Source: Providencia rettgeri (GTDB lineage Bacteria > Pseudomonadota > Gammaproteobacteria > Enterobacterales > Enterobacteriaceae). From it: DNA of 64,000 nucleotides. The translations under genes and the position numbers were made by a program. The DNA is taken from assembly GCF_013255915.1 (NCBI RefSeq), contig NZ_CP053896.1, positions 1,054,001 to 1,118,000 on the forward strand. Reading direction: 5' to 3'. Under the pieces are notes generated by a model. That model did no database searches. It was not told the origin of the DNA and worked only from the letters and a program-made list of their open reading frames with translations. Below, one piece after another: positions 37,008 through 45,644 of this stretch (its first letter is position 1; each line of letters opens with the position of its first letter).

Positions 37008-37772
37008 TTAGTTAATGGGGACACCACTATGAAATTTAAAATCATCATCAGGTGTCGAAATTAATTCAGCTTCAATAATACCAAAATAATTAACTCGCTC
37101 AGTAATATCTTGTTTGCTAATTAATTGTGCTAAGTGCAAATAATCTTGATAGTGGCGAGCTTCTGAGCGTAATAATGAAATATAAAAATTTGCCAGCTGC
37201 TCATCAAGAAATGGGGCTAATTTAGCAAAACGCTCACAAGAACGTGCTTCGATATAAGCTCCAATAATTAGCTTATCAACTAAGGTTTTTGGATCATGGG
37301 GGTCGACATGGCTCAACAACCCTTTAGCATAACGGCCTGCAGTGATGCCATCGTATGGAATATTACGTTCATGCATAATCTCTAGAACTTGGTAAAAATG
37401 ATGAAGTTCCTCTTTGATTAGCAGGACCATTTTATCAATTAAATCTTGGCTATAAGGTGATTGTTTTTTTGCCAATATCTGTTTAGAAACCTGATTTTTG
37501 TTTCTTAATGTATGGATGTCACCAATTCTGTCATAAGCAAATGATTCATAAGGTTTAAACCATTCAAGTAGCACTGCAGCACTGTCTTTATCGACAGCAT
37601 ACTTGCGAATTAAAAACATCGCACTTTGCGCGGCTTTTAATTCGCATAATAAATGGTCTTTTAAGATAATGGGCAAGTTTTCAGGCAAACTCGCTTTTTT
37701 TACCCACGCATCAGGCGTTTCACATTGCAGAAACTGCCTGATTGGTGTGAGTAATTGCGCATACTCATCCAT
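37008..37772 (-). CDS. miaE: tRNA 2-methylthio-N6-isopentenyladenosine hydroxylase MiaE
   Basis: 254-aa non-haem di-iron monooxygenase that hydroxylates ms2i6A37 in tRNA, using oxygen. Di-iron ligands are seen in EELHHFYQV, YIEARSCERF and LRSEARHYQDY. The gene is known in Salmonella but missing from E. coli K-12. It begins one base after the mutS stop, so it is probably cotranscribed. Confidence 0.92.
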   Translation of the reverse strand: MDEYAQLLTPIRQFLQCETPDAWVKKASLPENLPIILKDHLLCELKAAQSAMFLIRKYAVDKDSAAVLLEWFKPYESFAYDRIGDIHTLRNKNQVSKQILAKKQSPYSQDLIDKMVLLIKEELHHFYQVLEIMHERNIPYDGITAGRYAKGLLSHVDPHDPKTLVDKLIIGAYIEARSCERFAKLAPFLDEQLANFYISLLRSEARHYQDYLHLAQLISKQDITERVNYFGIIEAELISTPDDDFKFHSGVPIN

Positions 37773-37773
37773 G

Positions 37774-40341
37774 TTAGTTATCCATATCCTTTAACCGATA
37801 AATCCAATCTAGGGCTTGGCGCGGAGTGAGTTTATCGGGATCAATTTCAGCGAGAGCAGTTAATACTGGAGATGGCTCGACATCTTCTGTGGTTAAAAAG
37901 CTAAGCTGGGCGCTATCCACATGGCTCGCATTGGCATTGTTTGAGATCACTTCGAGTTCTTTAAGCTTTTGTTTCGCTCGTTTAATCACATCTTTTGGCA
38001 CGCCTGCAAGAGAAGCGACAGCAAGACCATAGCTTTTGCTGGCGGCGCCGTCTTGAACGTTGTGCATAAAGGCAATGGTATCACCGTGCTCAATAGCATC
38101 GAGGTGAATATTGACTGCACCTTCGAGTTTTTCAGGTAGTGTTGTTAATTCAAAATAATGCGTAGCAAATAAGGTCATTGCCTTGATTTTATTAACTAAA
38201 TTTTCAGCGCAAGCCCAAGCAAGAGAAAGGCCATCATAGGTTGAAGTCCCACGACCAATTTCATCCATTAGCACTAAGCTATGTTCTGTCGCATTGTGAA
38301 GGATATTGGCGGTTTCTGTCATTTCAACCATAAAGGTGGAACGGCCAGAAGCTAGGTCGTCAGAGGCTCCAACACGAGTAAAAATACGGTCGATTGGCCC
38401 TATTACTGCCTTGCTGGCAGGAACAAAACTGCCGATATACGCTAATAAGGTAATCAATGCAGTTTGGCGCATATAGGTACTTTTACCGCCCATATTTGGA
38501 CCAGTAATAATTAATAGGCGACGTTGTGGTGATAGTGATAATGGGTTAGAAATAAACGGCTCGCTAAGCACTTGTTCTACAACAGGGTGGCGACCCTCGG
38601 TTATTTGGATACCCGGTTTTTCAGTCAGTTGTGGGCAAGCATAGCCTAGAGTTTGTGCTCTCTCCGCAAGGTTGGCTAGGACATCTAACTCAGCGAGTGC
38701 TTCAGCACTAGTTTGCAGCGCAGCAAGATGAGGCAATAGCATATCAAACAGCTCATCATACAGCGCTTTTTCAATAGCTAATGCTTTTCCTTTTGATGTC
38801 AATACCTTATCTTCATACTCTTTGAGTTCAGGAATAATATAGCGTTCGGCATTTTTTAACGTTTGGCGACGGACGTAATGGATAGGCGTTAAATGGCTTT
38901 GACCGCGGCTAACTTGAATATAGTAGCCATGAACCGCGTTATAACCGACTTTTAGGGTATCGATCCCCAGCTTTTCTCTTTCACGAATTTCGAGTCTATC
39001 GAGGTAGTCGGTTGCCCCATCAGCAAGGGCGCGCCATTCATCGAGTTCACTATTATAACCTGGGGCGATAACACCGCCATCACGTACCAACACAGGTGGC
39101 GCATCAATAATGGCTTTTTCAAGTAAGTCTTGTAATTCATCAAATTGGCCAATACGATTTTGAAGATCTTGTAAATACGAACAACTTGATTGGCTCAGTA
39201 TTTGATGAATATCTTGGTATTGCTGGAATGCGTAACGCATACGGGTTAAGTCGCGTGGGCGAGCGGAACGCAGCGCTAAGCGTGCTAATACCCGTTCTAA
39301 ATCGCCGATTTGACGCAAAAATGGTTGTAATTCAAAGCCGCATTCTTGCAATGCACTAATAGCTTGTTGGCGGTTATTTAATACTTGAATATTACGCAAT
39401 GGGGTATGTAGCCAACGTTTTAGCATACGACTGCCCATTGGGGTCACACACATATCCAAAATGGCGGCAAGTGTGTTTTCTGTACCACCTGCAAGGTTTT
39501 GTGTGATCTCTAAATTGCGACGAGTTGCTGCATCCAAAATGACATTATCATTTTGTTTTTCCATCACAATACTGCGAATATGGGGCAGTGAAGTACGTTG
39601 TGTGTCTTTTACATATTGTAATAAGCAGCCTGCGGCTCTGAGCGCTTTATGAGCATCTTCAACCCCAAAACCAATTAAATCTTTCGTACCAAACTGTAAA
39701 CCGAGCTGTTGTTTTGCAGTATCGAGCTCATATTCCCACAATGGGCGGCGACGTAGGCCTTTATTGTGTTCAATTAATGCCATACTGGCGAAGTCTTCAG
39801 GGTATAGAAGTTCGGCAGGGCGAGAGCGTTGAAGTTCAGCTTGTAATGCTTCTTCGTCGGCGATTTCACTGATAATAAAACGGCCAGAAGTGATATCTAA
39901 TGTGGCAAACCCGAAGCCTTGTTGGTCTTGCCATACCGCAGCTAATAAGTTGTCTTGCCTTTCATTTAATAGCGCTTCATCGGTGATAGTACCTGGCGTG
40001 ACAATACGTACTACTTGGCGCTCAACCGGCCCTTTACTGGTCGCAGGGTCGCCAATTTGTTCACAAATGGCGACGGATTCACCCATTTGTACTAATTTGG
40101 CTAAGTAGCCCTCGGCAGCATGGTGGGGAACGCCGGCCATAGGGATCGGCTGCCCCGCAGATTGCCCCCGTTTGGTGAGGGAAATATCCAACAATTGAGA
40201 CGCTTTTTTAGCATCATCAAAAAACAGTTCGTAGAAGTCACCCATGCGATAAAACAGCAGTATGTCTGAATGTTGTGCTTTTAGTTTTAGATACTGCTGC
40301 ATCATAGGGGTGTGAGATTCGAAACTTTGCTTATCAGTCAT
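37774..40341 (-). CDS. mutS: DNA mismatch repair protein MutS
   Basis: 855-aa mismatch-recognition ATPase. The mismatch-reading Phe-X-Glu is in [12 protein letters not shown] (residues 30-41), Walker A is [14 protein letters not shown], Walker [17 protein letters not shown], and FATHYFELT follows. The C-terminal segment ending [13 protein letters not shown] is the tetramer domain. Full length, so no mutator defect is evident. The mutS-rpoS neighbourhood is the classic recombination-prone region of Enterobacterales. Confidence 0.98.
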   Translation of the reverse strand: MTDKQSFESHTPMMQQYLKLKAQHSDILLFYRMGDFYELFFDDAKKASQLLDISLTKRGQSAGQPIPMAGVPHHAAEGYLAKLVQMGESVAICEQIGDPATSKGPVERQVVRIVTPGTITDEALLNERQDNLLAAVWQDQQGFGFATLDITSGRFIISEIADEEALQAELQRSRPAELLYPEDFASMALIEHNKGLRRRPLWEYELDTAKQQLGLQFGTKDLIGFGVEDAHKALRAAGCLLQYVKDTQRTSLPHIRSIVMEKQNDNVILDAATRRNLEITQNLAGGTENTLAAILDMCVTPMGSRMLKRWLHTPLRNIQVLNNRQQAISALQECGFELQPFLRQIGDLERVLARLALRSARPRDLTRMRYAFQQYQDIHQILSQSSCSYLQDLQNRIGQFDELQDLLEKAIIDAPPVLVRDGGVIAPGYNSELDEWRALADGATDYLDRLEIREREKLGIDTLKVGYNAVHGYYIQVSRGQSHLTPIHYVRRQTLKNAERYIIPELKEYEDKVLTSKGKALAIEKALYDELFDMLLPHLAALQTSAEALAELDVLANLAERAQTLGYACPQLTEKPGIQITEGRHPVVEQVLSEPFISNPLSLSPQRRLLIITGPNMGGKSTYMRQTALITLLAYIGSFVPASKAVIGPIDRIFTRVGASDDLASGRSTFMVEMTETANILHNATEHSLVLMDEIGRGTSTYDGLSLAWACAENLVNKIKAMTLFATHYFELTTLPEKLEGAVNIHLDAIEHGDTIAFMHNVQDGAASKSYGLAVASLAGVPKDVIKRAKQKLKELEVISNNANASHVDSAQLSFLTTEDVEPSPVLTALAEIDPDKLTPRQALDWIYRLKDMDN

Positions 40342-40555
40342 AATGTTGTCTGTTTAACGTATTGAGTTAACTAAATTCTGTGAGTGTATTCGACGATTAT
40401 TTTCAGAGACTAAAATACCACAAATCGCAAGAAATGAGAGTAGGCAAACGTGTTAGCCATGCAATTCTCTATAGTATGACGTGATTATCACAGGGACAAT
40501 GCGTGTTTGGTGATAAATGGTCTGAATTATGTATTAGTGATACAAAGGAAAATCG

Positions 40556-41292
40556 ATGACTAAAAATGAAATTTATGTCGGAATGTTGTTCTGGATTTTA
40601 CCTCATATTAGGAATATGCAAATTCAAGATAAAAATTTAGACTGCAAGATAAATCTTATTACTATGAGTCTGAACTCGTGCGAGAAATTGATAGTCTAGG
40701 CGCTAAGGCTAAAGCGGGCATGTATTATGTGAACTGTCAGCGGCCTATGAGTTTGCAATCGGTCTAGAATATTTCGATGATAGTTTTGCTAACCCTGTAT
40801 TATTGGCGAAATCTAGCTTGCAGCAAGCCAAGTTTAAACTAGTCAGTACCCGCCATTTAGACGATAACGAACTTAAGAGATTTTTAGCGTAGTTGCCAAG
40901 TTCTGCCTATGATTTTGTATCAGAAATGCTGGAACATTGGAAATTAAAAACAATAGAGCTACGCGAAAGCATAAATCAACTCATTGACAAGTATCTAAAA
41001 ATAGGAAAGAAAAATGGGTATGGGCTTTCTGTCGTGAATGCGGTTGGGCAGCCATTCAATACCACAAAGAGAAAAACAAAAAATGAGGAGTGGAAGGCGT
41101 GGCGTCGTGATGTGACGTAAATTACTTGCCCATATGATTCAAGGCTTACAGAGCAGAGCAGTTTATGATTATGTAAGCTCGCATAGCGGTGTTTGTGCGC
41201 TAGAACACGATGGATTTGTGAGCTTGCATAAGCTGTCTGATGGTGATTGGCAGTATCCATACTTGGAGATAGTACTGAAGCATGGTTGTTAG
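40556..41292 (+). pseudogene. Decayed unrecognised gene(s), frameshifted
   Basis: An ATG with AAGGAA upstream starts MTKNEIYVGMLFWILPHI, then coding sense jumps through three frames: residues around KSYYYESELVREIDSLGAKA (about 40639 on), then SAAYEFAIGLEYFDDSF from 40737, which continues across a single TAG at 40890 into a 75-codon frame rich in Lys and Glu (40893-41120). A last piece (41125-41292, another frame) holds SRAVYDYVSSHSGVCALEHD. At least two frameshifts and one nonsense codon are needed. I do not recognise the family; a phage or plasmid origin is a guess. Confidence 0.6.
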
Positions 41293-41511
41293 TAGTGAAT
41301 TAAAATTAAAATAGTTTTTTATAGATGAAATAGTAAATCTATCTAATAATAATCTACCTTACAGTTTGATTATTATTTTTATGGGAGTTATTATTTAATT
41401 AAATTAATCTAATGTGAGTTAATTTAAACTAAAAATATCAATAAATCAGTTGATAATACATCTAAAAGCTAATGGTTTTTTACTTAAATATCACTATATT
41501 ATGGAAAATAT

Positions 41512-42879
41512 ATGGATGCTAAAATTTTCTCGTTAGAGTCTCAGAAAAACAAAATTTATGATAAAAGAACCAGAAAATATTTTGAAGAAGTTTATAAAAG
41601 TTATGCTAACGATTGTTATAGATCAGCAACGGTAATGCTTTGGTCTGTAGTTGTATGCGATATAATATTCAAGCTTCAAGAGCTACAAGATGTTCATAAT
41701 GATAAAGTTGCAGAGAAAATATTATTAGAAATTAAAGTATTACAGGAAGATGATCCATACTCACCAAAGTGGGAAAAAGAACTTATTAAAAAAGTTTTTG
41801 AAAGAACTCAGTTACTAGATACGGCTTCTAACCATAAAATTTTATTGATACAAGAACATAGGCATTTATCAGCTCATCCAGTAATTAGCGATGAAGATAC
41901 CTTGTTCGAGCCAACACAGGAAATGATAAAGAGTGATATACGAAATGGTATTGAAGTAATATTAAGTAAACCTCCATTTATGTCTCAAAAAATACTCTCT
42001 ACATTTGTGTCAGATCTTGAAAGGGTAAAAGATTTATTTCCATCTGATATGGCCCTTAAAAAATATTTAGACGCTAAATATTTTAAATCTATGAATAAAA
42101 ATGTTTTTGTTAAAATATTTAAAGGGTTATGGAAGTTCTCATTTAGATCTGAAGATGCAAAACCTGTAGAGAATAGAGAAATAAATACCAGAGCACTACA
42201 ACTAATATTTGAAAAGGAAAGGAAAATTATACTGGATTCTATTAAATCAGAACCAATTTATTATTCTAGTCTTTCAACAAATGATGATGCAGTGAAATCA
42301 CTCATTGAATTTATTTCTATGGAAAAAGAAATATATGATGCTTTAGATGATTCAGCTAAGGAAATCATAAAGCCAGTATTAAAAAATAATTTATCTTATT
42401 TTGGTATTGCTTTTTTTATTTCTGATTCACCAGAGGAACATGTAAAACTAGTAACGAAAGTAATTATTGAGAAATATCATAAAGAGTATGGGGATAAAGG
42501 TAATTTTCTCAATCCAAAGCACTTTGAAATTTTTAAACGTGTTTGTAATGAACTAGGTTTGGCATCAGAGTTTTTAGATTATGGTATTGCGTGTTTTATA
42601 AGTAGTTCTGATTTCGAACGAGCAGACATCTATTTTGATAGAGATATTAATAATAATTTAGAAAAATACTCAGTAGCGCAAATGAAAGTACTTCTGGATG
42701 GCACAAATAAGAATAATCAATGTTATTGGCGAAATCGTTCTAGAAATGGAAGTGATTCCATAAAAATATTACAAACAGCTAAAAAAATTATGCCTGATGG
42801 ATATGATTTTTCTATTTATAGCAACCTTCCTTTTGAAAAAATAGATGATAAGTTAGAAGAGGACTCTGGAGAAAAATAA
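41512..42879 (+). CDS. Hypothetical protein with HEPN-like N-terminus
   Basis: 455-aa protein, not recognised. Residues 22-60 form a hydrophobic helical stretch ([20 protein letters not shown]), and residues 115-123 read EHRHLSAHP, giving an R-x4-H motif (Arg117, His122) in the context typical of HEPN domains, which are often RNases in defence or toxin systems. The remainder is helical, Lys/Glu/Asn-rich, with no membrane segment. Base composition is markedly AT-rich compared with neighbours. It stands alone between a decayed gene and a broken Fic gene, in an accessory island. Function is unknown; HEPN is inference from one motif. Confidence 0.65.
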   Translation: MDAKIFSLESQKNKIYDKRTRKYFEEVYKSYANDCYRSATVMLWSVVVCDIIFKLQELQDVHNDKVAEKILLEIKVLQEDDPYSPKWEKELIKKVFERTQLLDTASNHKILLIQEHRHLSAHPVISDEDTLFEPTQEMIKSDIRNGIEVILSKPPFMSQKILSTFVSDLERVKDLFPSDMALKKYLDAKYFKSMNKNVFVKIFKGLWKFSFRSEDAKPVENREINTRALQLIFEKERKIILDSIKSEPIYYSSLSTNDDAVKSLIEFISMEKEIYDALDDSAKEIIKPVLKNNLSYFGIAFFISDSPEEHVKLVTKVIIEKYHKEYGDKGNFLNPKHFEIFKRVCNELGLASEFLDYGIACFISSSDFERADIYFDRDINNNLEKYSVAQMKVLLDGTNKNNQCYWRNRSRNGSDSIKILQTAKKIMPDGYDFSIYSNLPFEKIDDKLEEDSGEK

Positions 42880-43089
42880 CGATTTGACTTTTTGATGCAT
42901 ACCCTCGGCTCTTATAGCGGGGGAATATAACCCTCAGAGATTCCAGATTATTTAACTTTATTTTGTAAGTTGTTAATATGTTTACGTTGTTAAGTTAAGT
43001 CAATCCCACTTGGTCTTATTAACTTATTACTAGTTGGAATAAAACAACGATGACAGAATGCACTACCACCCGTTTGATGTGAGACTACC

Positions 43090-43254
43090 ATGAAAAAGAA
43101 CGAATTAATTCAAGCAACAAGACCAACTCGTACTCAACTCACTCGTTCGGTAGCAACCTCTACAGCGATTGAAACAGGGCAGGAGTCTCGTCGCTTTGAA
43201 GAAGAGATGAAAGCAAAGCGTGAGAAATTTGGGCATTTGAAACTGGCGATTTAG
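43090..43254 (+). CDS. 54-aa small protein, possible Fic antitoxin-like
   Basis: The frame begins MKKNELIQATRPTRTQLT and ends EKFGHLKLAI. It is basic and helical. The stretch STAIETG resembles the Fic-inhibitory helix motif (S/T-x3-E-G/N) except that Thr follows Glu. It is convergent with, and overlaps by 4 nt, the 3' end of the Fic gene, which is not the usual order for class I Fic antitoxins. No strong ribosome-binding site. The link to Fic rests on proximity and one weak motif. Confidence 0.4.
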   Translation: MKKNELIQATRPTRTQLTRSVATSTAIETGQESRRFEEEMKAKREKFGHLKLAI

Positions 43255-43694
43255 CTTTCTTTTAAGGCTCCATTAATCCAATATTTCATGGGGTCATAGT
43301 TAAGGTTTAACCCTGCGTGGATTGCTGCAATGTACTGCTCGGGGTGTTGGATCCAACTTTCATAGTCTAACGGCTGAAACCCTGCTTGTACTGCCATCAC
43401 ATCAGCGAGTAGCCGCGATAAGCGCCCATTTCCTTCCCTAAACGGATGTATCAGAATTAACTCCACATGTACTGTTGCAATCGCTTCTATGACGCGCTTT
43501 CTGCTTATATTAGTGCAGGGTGCGTACTTCGCTAGATATTCTTTCTCGAATTGAGCAAGCAACTTTGCAACATGACCCGCAAGGGCAAACATAAAGCCAC
43601 CCTTGCTAATATTCACCGTACGTAACTGACCAGCCCACTCGTAAACATTCCCTAGCCATTGACGGTGCCAACGCTGAATAAGTGATATGGTAAA
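43251..43694 (-). pseudogene. Fic domain protein, 5'-truncated
   Basis: The Fic core motif HPFREGNGRLSR is intact, so the AMP-transfer site looks complete. Reading back in the same frame past the possible GTG at 43616 gives QRWHRQWLGNVYEWAGQLRT, a conserved Fic segment, until a TAA at 43695-43697. The typical N-terminal 50-60 residues and a start codon are missing. The product of the GTG start (121 aa) would lack the first helices. It is therefore called a pseudogene; a short active protein cannot be excluded. Confidence 0.65.
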
Positions 43695-43746
43695 TTATGT
43701 AATATCTCCTCTTTGAACTAATATAAGTCGCCGAGGAGTATTTTAG

Positions 43747-45066
43747 TTACTGCGCTAATTTTTTCAGTTTTTCAACTTGTTCGGCGGTGACGGGTTTACC
43801 TTGTCCTCCCCACTCAGCGCGCGCCCATGAAATTAAATCTGCCATTTCTTGTGGTGTTAAATCATCGGCAAAACTTGGCATTGCATACATACGCTGCCCG
43901 TTCGGGAAGGTGGTGGTTGGAATACCGGTTAATACCACACTGATAAAGGTTTCAGGGCTGTCCATGGCTAGGATGGCATTACCTTTTAACGCTGGAATGC
44001 CATTTGGTACACCTTCTCCGGTGATCCCGTGGCAACCTGCACACGTAGACATATACATCAGGCGACCAGTTTCCATGATTTGACTAACATCACCCACTTC
44101 TGGTGAGTTTGCTTCCGGTAATGGCGCTGGTGGGGCTTTGGCTCCGAGTATTTTTCCTTGTTTATCGGTCATCAAATAAATCGCCATGTCATCAACATCG
44201 CTTTTTTTCATCTGACTAGTAGAAAAATGAGTCACTGTGCTCATATCTGCAAATGCAGAGCCTTGTGGGGCATTGCCCGTCAGTAAAAATTGGCTCAAAG
44301 AGGCGGTATCGTAGCCATGTTTGGAAAGCGCTTCTGCTGTGATATCAGGGATCGCTAAACCCGCTTCTTCACCCCCTTGAAGTGACCGTGAAAACTCGAC
44401 ACCCATCATTAAGTTACGTGGTGAGTGGCAAGCACCGCAGTGTGCCAAACCTTCGACAATATACGCGCCACGGTTCCATTCTGCAGAGCGTTGCGGGTCG
44501 TGGGGTGCATTTTGTTTAGGAAAATTGAGCAAAGTCCAGAAGTTCATAAATGGACGAACGGGAAGGACAAAGACACCTGTATTTTCTTTGTTTGGCACGG
44601 CTATTGGTGGAAGCGACATCACATAAGCATATAGTGCATCAATATCTTCCGATGTGGTCATATGGGTAAATACAAACGGCATCGCAGGGTAGAGATTACC
44701 TCTTTCTTTGCCAATTCCGTCTTTCAACGCACGATGGAAATCAGCGCGGGTATAGTTACCAATACCAAATTGTTTATCAGGCGTTATATTCGTGGAGTAA
44801 ATGGTACCAAAAGGGGTTCCGATAGCACGCCCCCCCGCAGCCAATGGCCCTTCAGGTAATGAGTGGCAACCAAAGCAATCCCCAGCGGTTGCCAGTTCTT
44901 GCCCTCTTGGCAATAATTTGGCGACTTCTTCTGAGGTTAGCGGTTTATCTAAATCAGGGCCGATACTGGAGGTACGAAAAGCGCCAAACAGGATCGCAAG
45001 CATTAATATTATGAATAATAAGATAATAATATAAATGCTTTTACGTAGAGAGCTGGATTTAGCCAT
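43747..45066 (-). CDS. Tri-haem cytochrome c, subunit of molybdenum hydroxylase (operon 1)
   Basis: 439-aa membrane-anchored periplasmic cytochrome c. One hydrophobic segment (residues 10-28) and three CXXCH haem sites: CFGCH (64-68), CGACH (210-214) and CAGCH (342-346). Size and pattern match the cytochrome subunits of acetic-acid-bacteria alcohol/aldehyde dehydrogenases. It lies 11 nt after the 2Fe-2S gene and would pass electrons from it to the quinone pool or an oxidase. The last gene of its operon; no clear terminator before the Fic remnant. Confidence 0.87.
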   Translation of the reverse strand: MAKSSSLRKSIYIIILLFIILMLAILFGAFRTSSIGPDLDKPLTSEEVAKLLPRGQELATAGDCFGCHSLPEGPLAAGGRAIGTPFGTIYSTNITPDKQFGIGNYTRADFHRALKDGIGKERGNLYPAMPFVFTHMTTSEDIDALYAYVMSLPPIAVPNKENTGVFVLPVRPFMNFWTLLNFPKQNAPHDPQRSAEWNRGAYIVEGLAHCGACHSPRNLMMGVEFSRSLQGGEEAGLAIPDITAEALSKHGYDTASLSQFLLTGNAPQGSAFADMSTVTHFSTSQMKKSDVDDMAIYLMTDKQGKILGAKAPPAPLPEANSPEVGDVSQIMETGRLMYMSTCAGCHGITGEGVPNGIPALKGNAILAMDSPETFISVVLTGIPTTTFPNGQRMYAMPSFADDLTPQEMADLISWARAEWGGQGKPVTAEQVEKLKKLAQ

Positions 45067-45077
45067 GATGTTTCTCC

Positions 45078-45644
45078 CTAGTCGATCACGCAGCCAGGAG
45101 TGTCGAGAGCGACTTTCCTCACAGCTTCATAATAGCGTACATAACCTGTACAACGGCAGATATGCTCATTGAGAGCCTCTTCAATCGCATGTTCGAGTTG
45201 GTCTCGTTTCACTGGATTTTTCTTCAGTTTATCAAGAAACACCGTTGCACCTGTGACAAAACCGGGAGCACAATAACCACATTGGAACGAAAAGTTTTCG
45301 ATAAAAGCTTGTTGAATTGGCGTTAATTCAACAACTTTGCCTTGTTCATCCAGTTTGGCTTGCCCTTCGATGGTAACAATATTTTTATTGTTGAAATAAT
45401 GGGCACCAAAGATACAAGTCCGGCTTTCAACCGTTGTGCCATCGGGCTGGATTTCCATAATGGTACAAGCATGGCAAATCCCTTGTCCGCAACCAAAGTG
45501 GGTGCCAGTGAGGTCTAGGTATTCATGTAGAAACTCAATCATTGGCATCCCAACAGGGACATCAATAGGACCAATTTTTTGGCCGTTAATGGTCAGTGTT
45601 AGTGGCTTGCGCTCAATAATCGGAACGGCATTGTTGATTTTCAT
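45078..45644 (-). CDS. 2Fe-2S subunit of xanthine-dehydrogenase-family oxidoreductase (operon 1)
   Basis: 188-aa iron-sulfur subunit with two clusters. The plant-ferredoxin type uses Cys52, Cys57, Cys60 and Cys77 (GCGQGICHAC, then RTCI). The four-helix-bundle type uses the QCGYC pair at 122-126 and CRC at 163-165. No Tat signal of its own, so it is probably exported in complex with the molybdenum subunit. Its start overlaps the preceding gene by 4 nt (ATGA). It is the intact counterpart of the gene at 50218-50769. Confidence 0.92.
   Translation of the reverse strand: MKINNAVPIIERKPLTLTINGQKIGPIDVPVGMPMIEFLHEYLDLTGTHFGCGQGICHACTIMEIQPDGTTVESRTCIFGAHYFNNKNIVTIEGQAKLDEQGKVVELTPIQQAFIENFSFQCGYCAPGFVTGATVFLDKLKKNPVKRDQLEHAIEEALNEHICRCTGYVRYYEAVRKVALDTPGCVID

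Noticed and set aside
43251-43616. Fic protein as a complete 121-aa gene from GTG
   Set aside because: Conserved Fic sequence continues upstream of that codon in the same frame, so the GTG is internal and the gene is truncated.
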